A stretch of DNA of 64,000 nt, from positions 608,203 through 672,202 of the forward strand of contig NZ_JAPLET010000030.1 in the NCBI RefSeq assembly GCF_026391055.1. The letters run 5' to 3'. This stretch comes from Spirosoma sp. GTDB lineage: Bacteria; Bacteroidota; Bacteroidia; Cytophagales; Spirosomataceae. This document shows positions 15,340 through 23,856 of this stretch, piece by piece (the first letter of the stretch is position 1; every line of letters begins with the position of its first letter). Made by a program: the position numbers and the translations under genes. Below the pieces are notes generated by a model. That model searched no databases. It was not told the DNA's origin and was given only the letters and a program-made list of their open reading frames with translations.

Positions 15340-17121
15340 CTACGCTTCTTCTGTCTGCAACTGTTTCTCGTACAGCTCGCGGTAAGCTCCGTTTTTTGCC
15401 AGCAGATCGTCGTGGGTACCCTGTTCTATAATGTCGCCATCGTCCAGCATAATGATGAAGTCAGCGAGTTTTGCGGATGAAACTCGGTGCGAAATCACGA
15501 CCGATGTCCGATCGGCCATAATGCGCTGGAGGTTGTTCAGGATGATGTTTTCGGTGTTGGTATCCACCGCCGAGAGGCAGTCGTCCAGAATCAGAATTTT
15601 AGGGTCGCGGGCAATGGCGCGGGCAATACTCAGTCGTTGCTTCTGCCCACCCGAGAGGGTAACGCCCCGCTCGCCAACGCGGGTATCGAACTGCTCCGGA
15701 AACTCCAGCACGTTCTGATACAGATCGGCATCGCGAATGGCTTGTTCCACACGCTCCTGCGGCAAATCAGGTTTGCCAAAGCGAACATTATTGCTGATGG
15801 TTTCGGAGAACAGGAAAACGTCCTGTGGTACGTAGCCCATCTGCTCGCGCAAAGACGTCAGGTTATAATCTTTAATCGGAATACCATCCACACGAATCTC
15901 GCCCGAGGTTACGTCGTACATCCGCGTCAGCAGGTTAGCCAGTGTACTTTTCCCGGAACCGGTTGTTCCCAGAATAGCTACCGTTTCGCCCGCCCGGACG
16001 TGCATCGAGAAGTTTTTAATGGCTGTGATTCCCGAATCGGGATACACGAAGCGAACGTTCTTGAACTCAATTTCGCCATTGATTGTGTGCTGAATATTCT
16101 TCTGCGACACGATGTCGGTTTTGATGTTCAGGAATTCGTTTATGCGCTCCTGCGACGCGGCTGCCCGCTGCGTCTGGCTTGTTGTCCAACCTAGGGCCAT
16201 AACCGGCCAGGTGAGCATATTCACGTACAGGATAAACTCGGTGATGTTGCCCGGCGTAAGTCGACCGGCGAGAATTTCCTGACCACCAACGAAGATTACG
16301 AGTACGTTGCTCAGACCAACCAGAATGGCAACGATGGGAAAAAACAGGGAATCGACCCGCGTCAGGCTGAGCGATTTGTTACGGTATTCATCGCTCTCCA
16401 GCTCAAATTTTGCTGCCGAATTATTCTCTTGTACAAAGGCTTTCAGGACGCGAATCCCCGAAAACGCTTCCTGAACGTAGGTAGACAGCCGCGACAACGA
16501 CCGCTGAATTTCCTCCGACCGACGGATGATAATGTTATTGACAATATAAATCGCAACCGACAGCACGGGCAGCGGCAACAGTACGTACAGCGACAGCCGG
16601 GCGTTAATACTTACCATGTAGGTAATCACCAGAATGAACAATACAATCAGGTTCAGGCCGTACATGATGCTTGGCCCAACGTACATCCGAACCTTGCTCA
16701 CATCTTCCGAAATACGAGCCATTAAATCGCCGGTATTATGTTGTCGGTAGAAACTCAGAGGGAGCGTCTGGTAGTGGTCGTAAATCTCGTTTTTAAGGTC
16801 ATACTCCACATGACGTGACATCACAATAAGCGTCTGACGAACCAGGAATAGGAAGAACCCCTTCAGCAAAGCCATGACCAGCGTAAGTACGCCAAACAGC
16901 AGAATGCTAAAAGCAAAGACGTCATAAAGCGCCGATTGAAGCGGGGATTTATCGTAGAGGTAGTAGATATCCAGCGTTTCGCGCACCAGATCAAGAGCAT
17001 ACCGAACCAGCTGCGCCGGAAAAATACCAAACAGGTTGGAGATGATGGTGAACACCGTCCCCAAAATCAGGTACCATTTATACTTTAGAAGGTATTTATT
17101 TAAGTAGGAAAGAGCTTTCAC
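15340..17121 (-). CDS. ABC exporter half-transporter (ATPase fused to permease)
   Basis: Inner-membrane type IV ABC exporter of 593 residues: about six transmembrane helices in 1-320 and a nucleotide-binding domain in 345-590. Motifs are Walker A GTTGSGKST (about 383-391), signature LSGGQKQR (about 487-494), Walker B ILILDDCLSAVD and the H-loop His in VVISHRVSS. The residue after Walker B is Asp, not the usual catalytic Glu; this is seen in the asymmetric half of heterodimeric exporters such as YheI/BmrC and MdlA. That suggests a heterodimer, but no partner half-transporter lies next to it. Substrate (lipid, drug or peptide) is unknown. Confidence 0.9.
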   Translation of the reverse strand: MKALSYLNKYLLKYKWYLILGTVFTIISNLFGIFPAQLVRYALDLVRETLDIYYLYDKSPLQSALYDVFAFSILLFGVLTLVMALLKGFFLFLVRQTLIVMSRHVEYDLKNEIYDHYQTLPLSFYRQHNTGDLMARISEDVSKVRMYVGPSIMYGLNLIVLFILVITYMVSINARLSLYVLLPLPVLSVAIYIVNNIIIRRSEEIQRSLSRLSTYVQEAFSGIRVLKAFVQENNSAAKFELESDEYRNKSLSLTRVDSLFFPIVAILVGLSNVLVIFVGGQEILAGRLTPGNITEFILYVNMLTWPVMALGWTTSQTQRAAASQERINEFLNIKTDIVSQKNIQHTINGEIEFKNVRFVYPDSGITAIKNFSMHVRAGETVAILGTTGSGKSTLANLLTRMYDVTSGEIRVDGIPIKDYNLTSLREQMGYVPQDVFLFSETISNNVRFGKPDLPQERVEQAIRDADLYQNVLEFPEQFDTRVGERGVTLSGGQKQRLSIARAIARDPKILILDDCLSAVDTNTENIILNNLQRIMADRTSVVISHRVSSAKLADFIIMLDDGDIIEQGTHDDLLAKNGAYRELYEKQLQTEEA

Positions 17122-17176
17122 AATTCAACCAGCAGCGTTTAGTTCGTAACCCTCGGGCACGGGGAAAAGTTGCAGG

Positions 17177-17289
17177 GGAGTATTAGGAGTAAGGAGTTAG
17201 GAGCCATCCGGCTACATCCCAATACCACAGGATAGTTGCTCATTCCTACCTCCCCCCTTCTACCTCCCAACTTCTCATTCCTAACTCCA
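17177..17289. repeat. Imperfect inverted repeat of gagt/agga-rich sequence
   Basis: A purine-rich left part (17177-17203, ggagtaaggagttaggag) pairs imperfectly with a pyrimidine-rich right part (about 17240-17289). The sequence after the left arm (aggagccatccgg) is the reverse complement of the loop border of the repeat at 735-832, so the two are probably copies of one family. It lies between the divergent ABC transporter and nusB genes, just upstream of the nusB promoter. Confidence 0.55.
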
Positions 17290-17297
17290 GGTACTAA

Positions 17298-17329
17298 TTT
17301 GCCTTTCTCCCCAAAAAGCCGTACTTTTG
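17298..17329 (+). promoter_or_regulatory. Bacteroidota-type promoter for nusB
   Basis: TTTG at 17298-17301 and TACTTTTG at 17322-17329 are separated by 20 bases, matching the Bacteroidota -33/-7 arrangement. The ATG lies 53 bases after the -7 box. This is the best promoter match in the window. Confidence 0.65.
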
Positions 17330-17382
17330 CACCCGATTTAAGCAGTTCTTTTTCATACTGGTAGCAAATAGACTAAGGCGGG

Positions 17383-18552
17383 ATGCTCAATAGGCGACTA
17401 CTCCGAATAAAGGTCATGCAGGCGATATATGCGCTTCGGCAGGCCGAATTTTCCAACCAACAACTAGCCATCGACGGCATTAATGACCTCTTCCAACCCG
17501 ACCTGAACTCGATGTTGCCGCAGAACAAGCGACAACTGGAAGGCTACCGGAAACTGGCCGCCCTTCTTTTTGAAGAGGCCATCAAAGCCAATCAGCCCGC
17601 TCAGGACGAGGACGCCCCCCGTAATGTACTCAAGGCCGCCAACGACGGTTTTTTATTCTACCAGATTCGCGCAAAAAAAGACCGACAGCACCTCGCGCAG
17701 ATGATGCTGAAGCAGGTAAATGGCATCTATGACGGTTACCTGCTCGTGTTAACCCTGCTTGTTGAACTCGGACAGGCGGCCCAGATTGACAGCGAACGCC
17801 GGTACCGCGACGTCGACGAAACGCCTTTCCCCTTCGAATCGACGCTCTACGACAACACCGTAATCAAGGCGCTCGCACAGCACCAGCCGCTCCAGAATGA
17901 AGCCGTCCGACATAATATTTCATGGACGGAAGATCTTGGCTTTGTTCGGAAAGCCCTGCGCGAAGCCCTCAAAACCGACGATACCTACCGGGCTTACTGC
18001 TCAACCCGAACCCACACCGCCGACGAAGACCAGGCCCTGGCACAATACGTGCTCCGCAGTCTGGTATTCAAGCATGAGGTAATTCGCGATCACCTGTCGG
18101 AGGTTGATCTCAGTTGGGCCGAAAACAGTGAAGTGATTCGTGGCCTTGCCATCCGGACGTTGAAATCCGTCCAGAGTGCAACGGGTCTGCAACTCGAACC
18201 ACTCACCGACGACTGGGAGGAAGACGAATTATTTCTGAACACGCTATTTAACAAGTCAGTTGAGAACGACGCCGACTACGAGCAACTCCTGGCCGATCAG
18301 CTCAAAAACTGGGACGTTGAACGGGTGGCGATGATCGACAAGATTATCCTGAAACTGGCTGTTTGCGAGTTGCTCAGTTTCCCAAACATTCCGGTCAAGG
18401 TAACGATTAATGAATATATCGAACTGGCAAAAGCGTACAGTACGCCTAAAAGCGGTAAATTTGTGAATGGTATTCTGGATAACCTCTCCGAGAAGCTACT
18501 GGCTTCGGGCCGTTTGCGTAAAAGCGGACGCGGGTTATTAGATAATAAATAA
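17383..18552 (+). CDS. nusB: Transcription antitermination factor NusB (extended form)
   Basis: NusB binds boxA RNA with NusE/S10 and helps prevent early termination in rRNA operons. At 389 residues it is much longer than enterobacterial NusB (about 140); Bacteroidota NusB proteins commonly have such N-terminal extensions. The start MLNRRLLRIKVMQAIYAL already looks like the NusB N-terminal helix, and the conserved C-terminal core is at about 300-375 (DKIILKLAVCELLSFPNIPV, then TINEYIELAKAYSTPKSGKF and VNGILDNL). The middle (about 70-290) is helical and charged, with no recognised domain. It leads a run ending in coaE and has the clearest promoter in the window. Confidence 0.92.
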   Translation: MLNRRLLRIKVMQAIYALRQAEFSNQQLAIDGINDLFQPDLNSMLPQNKRQLEGYRKLAALLFEEAIKANQPAQDEDAPRNVLKAANDGFLFYQIRAKKDRQHLAQMMLKQVNGIYDGYLLVLTLLVELGQAAQIDSERRYRDVDETPFPFESTLYDNTVIKALAQHQPLQNEAVRHNISWTEDLGFVRKALREALKTDDTYRAYCSTRTHTADEDQALAQYVLRSLVFKHEVIRDHLSEVDLSWAENSEVIRGLAIRTLKSVQSATGLQLEPLTDDWEEDELFLNTLFNKSVENDADYEQLLADQLKNWDVERVAMIDKIILKLAVCELLSFPNIPVKVTINEYIELAKAYSTPKSGKFVNGILDNLSEKLLASGRLRKSGRGLLDNK

Positions 18553-18674
18553 ACGAGTTGCCAGTTTATAGGGTACGGATTATGATTTTTGGGTGAAGAA
18601 AGGCCTTTGCGCTTGTAGAAAGTCGAACGTCAAAAACGTCAGCTATAAACCACAAACCACAAAATTTTTTAGAA

Positions 18675-18977
18675 ATGAGCAGAATTGGCCGTGATTTAAC
18701 CTTTTTGCTAACCGGAATTGCTGCCGGGTCTCTTATTGGCTTGCTGTATGCACCCGACAAGGGTAAGATTACCCGCGACCGTCTGTCGTTCCGTTTGTCG
18801 AAATATAGAGAGCAGATTAATCAATTGCTGGAAGACTTGGGGAACTCAGTAGAATTGCCTGAAAATTCATCGAAAAACGAAGGTCAGCGTGTTGTGAACG
18901 ACGCCCGCGAAAAAGCGGAACGCCTGCTGGAAGATGTTGATCGGCTGATGGCGCAAATCAAACAGCAAAACGCATAA
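18675..18977 (+). CDS. YtxH domain-containing small protein
   Basis: Protein of 100 residues with one N-terminal hydrophobic segment (DLTFLLTGIAAGSLIGLLYA) followed by the YtxH signature APDKGKITRD and a charged helical tail. YtxH proteins are membrane-anchored, often stress-induced in Firmicutes, and of unknown biochemical role. In Bacteroidota it is commonly found in this position after nusB. It ends at a hairpin with an A-run, so it may form its own unit with nusB. Confidence 0.8.
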   Translation: MSRIGRDLTFLLTGIAAGSLIGLLYAPDKGKITRDRLSFRLSKYREQINQLLEDLGNSVELPENSSKNEGQRVVNDAREKAERLLEDVDRLMAQIKQQNA

Positions 18978-18981
18978 TTTA

Positions 18982-19030
18982 AGTGTACACGGTCCATTAC
19001 TTCAGGTTATGGACCGCGTACACTAAAAAA
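18982..19030 (+). terminator. Hairpin terminator after the YtxH gene
   Basis: Arms 18982-18997 and 19009-19024 pair with one mismatch in 16, followed by an A-run at 19025-19030. On the plus strand there is no U-tract, so its strength there is uncertain; the stem is long and lies directly after the stop codon. Confidence 0.5.
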
Positions 19031-19043
19031 CGATACCTCAGCA

Positions 19044-19496
19044 ATGTACCTCAAAAACTGGCTGCTTATAGCGGCCTTCGCGGGATTAAGTTTTGGCCAG
19101 ATCAGTTGCGATAACCGGCAGCAGGGCCAAACCTCCAAAGAAACGGCTTCGACCAAGATGCCTAAAATAACCTTCGAGGAGAAGGGTATTTACGATTTTG
19201 GGACGCTCACGGAAGGCGATACGGTTGAGCACGTATTCGCGTTCACCAACACGGGTGAATTTCCACTGATTATCAACAATATTACGGCTTCCTGCGGGTG
19301 TACAACCCCCGAATGGCCACGGGAGCCGGTAGCCCCCGGTGCCAAATCGTCGGTACGGGTGCGCTTCAACAGCCGCGGCAAAAGTGGCCAACAGAACAAA
19401 ACCATCACCATCTTTGCCAACACGGAGCCGTCCATGACCGACCTTCAATTTAAGGCCCTGGTAAACCCAAAGTCCGAAACCACCAAAACGTCCTAA
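19044..19496 (+). CDS. DUF1573 lipoprotein
   Basis: Probable lipoprotein of 150 residues: hydrophobic start MYLKNWLLIAAFAGLSFG then QISCDN, where the Cys could be lipidated, although the residues before it are not a classic lipobox. The DUF1573 Ig-like domain covers about 45-140, with the standard motifs FGTLTEGDTVEHVFAFTNTG, ITASCGCTTPEWP and VRVRFNSRGKSG. The family is common in Bacteroidota, and no enzymatic role is known. It is 12 bases upstream of yajC and probably cotranscribed with it. Confidence 0.88.
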   Translation: MYLKNWLLIAAFAGLSFGQISCDNRQQGQTSKETASTKMPKITFEEKGIYDFGTLTEGDTVEHVFAFTNTGEFPLIINNITASCGCTTPEWPREPVAPGAKSSVRVRFNSRGKSGQQNKTITIFANTEPSMTDLQFKALVNPKSETTKTS

Positions 19497-19508
19497 ACTC
19501 ACTCACCT

Positions 19509-19835
19509 ATGTTGTCTATTCTGTTACAGGCCGCAGCCGGCTCCAACACCTCAATGATTTACAATGTGCTCCTTTGGGTAGCCATCATTGGCGTGTTTTA
19601 CTTCTTCATGATTCGTCCGCAGCAGAAAAAGCAGAAAGACCAGAAGAGTTTTGTTGATAATCTAAAGAAAGGCGACAGCGTGGTTACCATTGGCGGCTTG
19701 CACGGCCGTATTGCATCCGTAGACGCGACCACCGTTACGCTGGAAGTGGACCGGGGCATTAAAATGACCTTCGAGAAAAGCTCCATCTCTCGTGAGGCAA
19801 CGGTAAAACCGGCCATCGAAGCCGAGAAACAATAG
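19509..19835 (+). CDS. yajC: Preprotein translocase subunit YajC
   Basis: Accessory subunit of the SecDF-YajC complex that helps Sec-dependent export at the inner membrane. The 108-residue protein has a single transmembrane helix (YNVLLWVAIIGVFYFFMI), the hallmark IRPQQKKQKDQK after it, and the conserved GDSVVTIGGLHGRIASVD. Length and order are typical. It is followed four bases later by the ybbR gene, with which it appears translationally close. Confidence 0.95.
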   Translation: MLSILLQAAAGSNTSMIYNVLLWVAIIGVFYFFMIRPQQKKQKDQKSFVDNLKKGDSVVTIGGLHGRIASVDATTVTLEVDRGIKMTFEKSSISREATVKPAIEAEKQ

Positions 19836-19838
19836 CGT

Positions 19839-20558
19839 GTGAATACCGCCCCAAACGTCCGCTCCTTTCAACCAACTAAAGCGCTTCTTTGCATAGGTGC
19901 GGCTGCACTGTTCTGGTTTCTGAATGCTCTTAACAAGCCGGGTTACACGCTCACGGTAGAGTACCCAATCCGGTTTGTTTATGATGATTCTTTATTCATT
20001 CCCACTTCGCCATTACCCCATACCATGCAGGTAAACGTATCGAGCGATGGCTGGGGACTGCTGCGCCATTCGTGGCTTCCCTTCCGCATCGAACCGGTCG
20101 ACTACCTCATAAAGGACCCGCTGCGGGCAACGGCTATCAATACGTCTTCGCTGGCGGCAGCCCTAGCCGAACAGGTAAAAAAGCTGCATGTCAATTACAT
20201 TGTTGCCGATACGCTGGCACTGAATTTCGACCGGCATATCTCCAAAACGGTTCGTCTCCTCCCCGACAGCCTGCATTTGGATATGGCCCCGCGCTTTATG
20301 GTATCCAGTGTCATCAACATGACTCCGCGTTCCATTCAGATCGACGGTCCGGCAAAGTTGGTCAAAGGATTGCCGGATACGATTTGGGTACGGATTCCCC
20401 GCAAACGTATCTCAGACAATTACGACGAAGAACTGCCCCTGAATCAACTGCGTCACCCACTCCTGCATACCAGTGCCGACCGGGTAGCGGTTAGTTTTGA
20501 AGTAGGCGAACTGCTGTCTCCTCCACCTTCAGTAAAAGGCGAAAGAGCGAAAGAGTGA
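19839..20558 (+). CDS. YbbR/CdaR-like domain protein
   Basis: Protein of 239 residues with one N-terminal membrane anchor (ALLCIGAAALFWFLNALN) and YbbR-type beta-barrel repeats in the outer part (TLTVEYPIRFVYD, later SSVINMTPRSIQIDGPAKLV). In Firmicutes, YbbR (CdaR) regulates the diadenylate cyclase CdaA; in Bacteroidota it is kept near yajC and coaE with no proven partner. Translation starts at a GTG three bases after the yajC stop. The last 18 bases of the gene lie in an inverted repeat that separates it from coaE. Confidence 0.8.
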   Translation: MNTAPNVRSFQPTKALLCIGAAALFWFLNALNKPGYTLTVEYPIRFVYDDSLFIPTSPLPHTMQVNVSSDGWGLLRHSWLPFRIEPVDYLIKDPLRATAINTSSLAAALAEQVKKLHVNYIVADTLALNFDRHISKTVRLLPDSLHLDMAPRFMVSSVINMTPRSIQIDGPAKLVKGLPDTIWVRIPRKRISDNYDEELPLNQLRHPLLHTSADRVAVSFEVGELLSPPPSVKGERAKE

Positions 20559-20608
20559 AAGAGTGGCTCACTGGTAAGTTGGCCATTCTTTCGCTCTTTC
20601 ACTTTTTC
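20541..20608. repeat. Imperfect 27-bp inverted repeat spanning the ybbR stop codon
   Basis: Arms 20541-20567 and 20582-20608 pair with four mismatches; both are gaaagag/ctctttc-rich. The left arm encodes the last residues of the YbbR protein and its stop, and the right arm ends 16 bases before the coaE ATG. Its position inside an operon is more consistent with mRNA processing, attenuation or a spread repeat than with full termination. Confidence 0.6.
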
Positions 20609-20623
20609 ACTTTTTCGTTCTTT

Positions 20624-21238
20624 ATGAAAGCTCCCCTTCAGATTGGCGTAACGGGCGGTATTGGCTCTGGCAAAAGCGTTGTTTGCAGGGTGTTTAAAGC
20701 ATTGGACATTCCTGTGTATGAAGCCGATGAACGAGCAAAGTGGCTTACAGAACACGACCCAATCTTAAAAACTGACATTCAACGGGTACTTGGTTCAAAT
20801 GCTTACGACGCTACCGGAAAGTATAACCGGACGTGGGTAGCCTCCCAGGTTTTTTCTGATCCTTCGCTACTGTCGGCCCTTAATGCCGTCATTCACCCGA
20901 GAGTGTTTGCCGATACAGCCGCCTGGGTAAACGAACAGGCCCACAAACCCTATGTGGTGAAAGAAGCCGCCCTGATGAAGGCGGCCGGGTCGGGCAATTC
21001 ACTGGATAAAGTCATTGTAGTACAGGCACCCATTGCGTTGCGCATTGCCCGTATCCGTCAGCGCGATCCACATCGTTCCGAGGCTGAAATCCAGAATATT
21101 ATTGACCGTCAGATCAGCGATGCCGAACGTCGCCAACTCGCAGATTACATCATTGAGAATGATGAGAGCCAATTGTTGCTGCCGCAGATAATTCGGCTGC
21201 ATGAGGAATTTCTGCAGCAGGTGGCTCAGTACATATAG
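20624..21238 (+). CDS. coaE: Dephospho-CoA kinase CoaE
   Basis: Final step of coenzyme A synthesis: phosphorylates the 3'-hydroxyl of dephospho-CoA using ATP. The 204-residue protein begins MKAPLQIGVTGGIGSGKSVV, containing the P-loop, then shows DIPVYEADERAKWL (conserved Asp for substrate), the NAVIHPRVF motif and the IRQRDPHRSEAEIQNI lid region. The open frame reaches back to 20555, but those residues come from a repeat; ATG at 20624 fits the family. It ends the nusB-to-coaE housekeeping run. Confidence 0.95.
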   Translation: MKAPLQIGVTGGIGSGKSVVCRVFKALDIPVYEADERAKWLTEHDPILKTDIQRVLGSNAYDATGKYNRTWVASQVFSDPSLLSALNAVIHPRVFADTAAWVNEQAHKPYVVKEAALMKAAGSGNSLDKVIVVQAPIALRIARIRQRDPHRSEAEIQNIIDRQISDAERRQLADYIIENDESQLLLPQIIRLHEEFLQQVAQYI

Positions 21239-21381
21239 GCAAGTCTGAATTCCCACCAAACAATTCCTGTTGTGTTTGCCAATTGCTCAATCGGTACTTA
21301 CGGAGTTATTGGTTCCTGCACTCATCGTCACTTTTCCCTTGTTGCCCGGCTTTCCCCCTCGATTCAACAAATAACCCTGTA

Positions 21382-21408
21382 TTGCCTCCATAGGCATTCC
21401 TAGGTTTG
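21382..21408 (+). promoter_or_regulatory. Candidate promoter for the outer-membrane receptor gene
   Basis: TTG at 21382-21384 and TAGGTTTG at 21401-21408 form a -33/-7 pair with a 16-base spacer, a little shorter than usual. The ATG is 27 bases after the -7 box. Confidence 0.45.
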
Positions 21409-21435
21409 TCTCGTTAATCGAAACCAGTTCCAGCT

Positions 21436-23856
21436 ATGCAACTCAGGCATTTTACCATAACCTTAGGTTTATTCGTTCACGCCGTTTTATCGCTGGCCCA
21501 GTCGCCGGTCGGTTCCAGTCAGGTGCACGTACTGCTTACCGATGCCAGCCGACAACCCTTATTTGGCGTTACGGTACAACTGCGCTCCTGGCCCGATACG
21601 ACTCATACGATCACGGCCATTTCGGATACGACGGGAGTAGCCCTGCTCCCGCTGAAAGCCGACGCTTCGTATCAAGTACGTATTTCAGCCATGGGTTACA
21701 AACCTGTCGTGCAGGGCATTCGGCCCACCAAGAGCCTGGCGACCTATCGATTTACCCTGCAAACCGAATCCCAGACATTAGCGTCTGTAACCGTAACGGC
21801 GCGCCAGCCGCTGATGCGGCAGGAAGACGATAAAATGATTGTCAACCCCGAACTGATTGCCAGCAGCAGTACCAACGCGTTTGAATTGTTAACCAAAACG
21901 CCGGGACTGTTTATGGATCAGGAGGGGCATATATACCTGAACAGCGCCATGCCTGCCACTATTTATATCAACGGCCGCGAGCAGCGGATGAGTGCCGAAG
22001 ATGTGGCTACACTGCTTCGGAGTCTGCCCCCCAACAGCGTCGACCGAATTGAGGTGATGCGTACGCCTTCGGCCCGTTACGATGCGTCCAATGCAGGAGG
22101 AGCCGTAAATGTAGTTTTGAAAAAAGGCGTTAAAATCGGGCGCACGGGTAGCGTCTCGGCCAATATGAATCAGGGCCAACTCGGTAATCAGGGCGTAGGG
22201 TTTAGCCTGAATGACAGCGACGGAAAGCGTAATTCATACCTCAATCTGAACTATAGCCGACGGGATAACTACGAGCAGTTGAGCAGTTCGCGAGAGTTGC
22301 CGGGCAACCAGATCATTAGCCAGCAGGCACACACCCGTACTCCCGGCGATGCCCTGTTTGCAGGCTATGGATTGGGCTACCAGCTAACGCCTACCTGGGA
22401 ACTGAACCTGGACGGACGAGGCAATTATGGCTATACCAACAGTTTTTCTGATAACACAACCCGCATTCGATCACTGGAAAACAGCCAGCTACTGACCCAA
22501 AACCTGAACACGGTGCAGAATCTGGGACATACAGGTTCGCTGACCCAGGGCCTGTCGACGCGCTACAAGCTGGACTCCCTCGGTTCCGAACTGACCGCCG
22601 ATCTCTCGTACAGCTACCTGTCGAACCGCTCCGATCAGCAGTACCTTACTCGCTCTCCACTGCCGTCTACCACCGATCAGACAGGCGGGGGCGATCTGCG
22701 GAGTCGCCGTAATTTTATAACTGCCAAAGCCGACTGGCTCCAGAAATTCCCTCATAAACTAACCCTCGAAGCCGGGTTCAAGACCAGCAATCAATGGTTC
22801 CGTAGCCAGTCCGATTATCGGATCGGTAGCGAGAGCATGCAACAGCTGGACCCGGCCCGAACGGCTGCCTTTACTTATACCGACGCCATCTACAGCGGTT
22901 ATTTGCAGTCGACCAAAACACTGGGAAAATTTACCCTGAAAACCGGGCTTCGTCTTGAACATACGGCTATGGACGGCCATCAGCAGGTACCAACCGACAC
23001 AACATTTCGGGTACGTCGTACTGATTTATTCCCGTATGTGTATCTGAGTCGGCCAGTAGTTTCCATTGCGAATTTTCCCGTTCAACTCTCGCTTATCTAC
23101 CGTCAGTCTATCGCCCGGCCCACGTACGAACAGCTCAATCCCGCCATCCGCTACGTCGACCCGTACCTCTACGACACGGGTAACCCGGCCCTGATGCCCC
23201 AGTTTACTCAGAATGTAGAGGCTAACCTAAACGTGGCAAGCCTGCCGATTCTGGCCATTGGTCAAAACTACACCCGCCAACTGTTCTCAACAGTACTGTA
23301 TCAGAACCCGACCAATCCAAGCCAGGCTTACCGCACCACCGATAACCTGGGTCAAAACCGGGAAACCTATTTTCGCCTGTTGCTGGGTATTCCGCCGGGT
23401 GGCCGTTATTTCTTCGTCGTCATCGGGCAGTATAACCACAACCAGTACGAAGGGCTATACGATGGAAAACCCATTGCCTTCAACCGGGGGTCGTGGACGC
23501 TGCTAACGTATCATCAACTCGAACTCGACAAACGCTCTACGTTGCAGGTTAACGGGTTCTGGTCAATTCGCGGGCAACGTCAGTTTTATACACTGGGTAA
23601 TTTCGGCACCCTCGACCTGAGCATCAACCGAAAGTTTATGCAGAACAGATTGAACGTTACCCTGTCGGTTTCCGATTTACTGTTCACCAACCCGAATACG
23701 TTTATGCTTGAGCAGGGCAGCGTCGTCGCGCAGGGTATGCGCCAGGGCGACTCCCGGCGGGTAGGCTTGAGTCTACGCTATAATTTTGGGTTGAAAAAGC
23801 AGCGCGACGAAAGCCCGAATCCGTTTAATTTCGATGGACTAAACAGAGCCAACTAA
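21436..23856 (+). CDS. TonB-dependent receptor-like outer-membrane beta-barrel protein
   Basis: Outer-membrane protein of 806 residues: signal peptide (LGLFVHAVLSLAQ), a carboxypeptidase-regulatory-like domain (about 28-115, VHVLLTDASRQPLFGVTV), a plug domain (about 125-235, including SSTNAFELLTKTPGLFMD and PPNSVDRIEVMRTPSARYDA), then a 22-strand-type barrel of the OMP_b-brl_3 family (about 380-800). No SusD partner follows, so it is not a classic SusC; this group is frequent in Bacteroidota next to LytS/LytTR pairs. It probably transports or senses an unknown ligand. The last base of its stop codon is the first base of the histidine kinase ATG. Confidence 0.88.
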   Translation: MQLRHFTITLGLFVHAVLSLAQSPVGSSQVHVLLTDASRQPLFGVTVQLRSWPDTTHTITAISDTTGVALLPLKADASYQVRISAMGYKPVVQGIRPTKSLATYRFTLQTESQTLASVTVTARQPLMRQEDDKMIVNPELIASSSTNAFELLTKTPGLFMDQEGHIYLNSAMPATIYINGREQRMSAEDVATLLRSLPPNSVDRIEVMRTPSARYDASNAGGAVNVVLKKGVKIGRTGSVSANMNQGQLGNQGVGFSLNDSDGKRNSYLNLNYSRRDNYEQLSSSRELPGNQIISQQAHTRTPGDALFAGYGLGYQLTPTWELNLDGRGNYGYTNSFSDNTTRIRSLENSQLLTQNLNTVQNLGHTGSLTQGLSTRYKLDSLGSELTADLSYSYLSNRSDQQYLTRSPLPSTTDQTGGGDLRSRRNFITAKADWLQKFPHKLTLEAGFKTSNQWFRSQSDYRIGSESMQQLDPARTAAFTYTDAIYSGYLQSTKTLGKFTLKTGLRLEHTAMDGHQQVPTDTTFRVRRTDLFPYVYLSRPVVSIANFPVQLSLIYRQSIARPTYEQLNPAIRYVDPYLYDTGNPALMPQFTQNVEANLNVASLPILAIGQNYTRQLFSTVLYQNPTNPSQAYRTTDNLGQNRETYFRLLLGIPPGGRYFFVVIGQYNHNQYEGLYDGKPIAFNRGSWTLLTYHQLELDKRSTLQVNGFWSIRGQRQFYTLGNFGTLDLSINRKFMQNRLNVTLSVSDLLFTNPNTFMLEQGSVVAQGMRQGDSRRVGLSLRYNFGLKKQRDESPNPFNFDGLNRAN

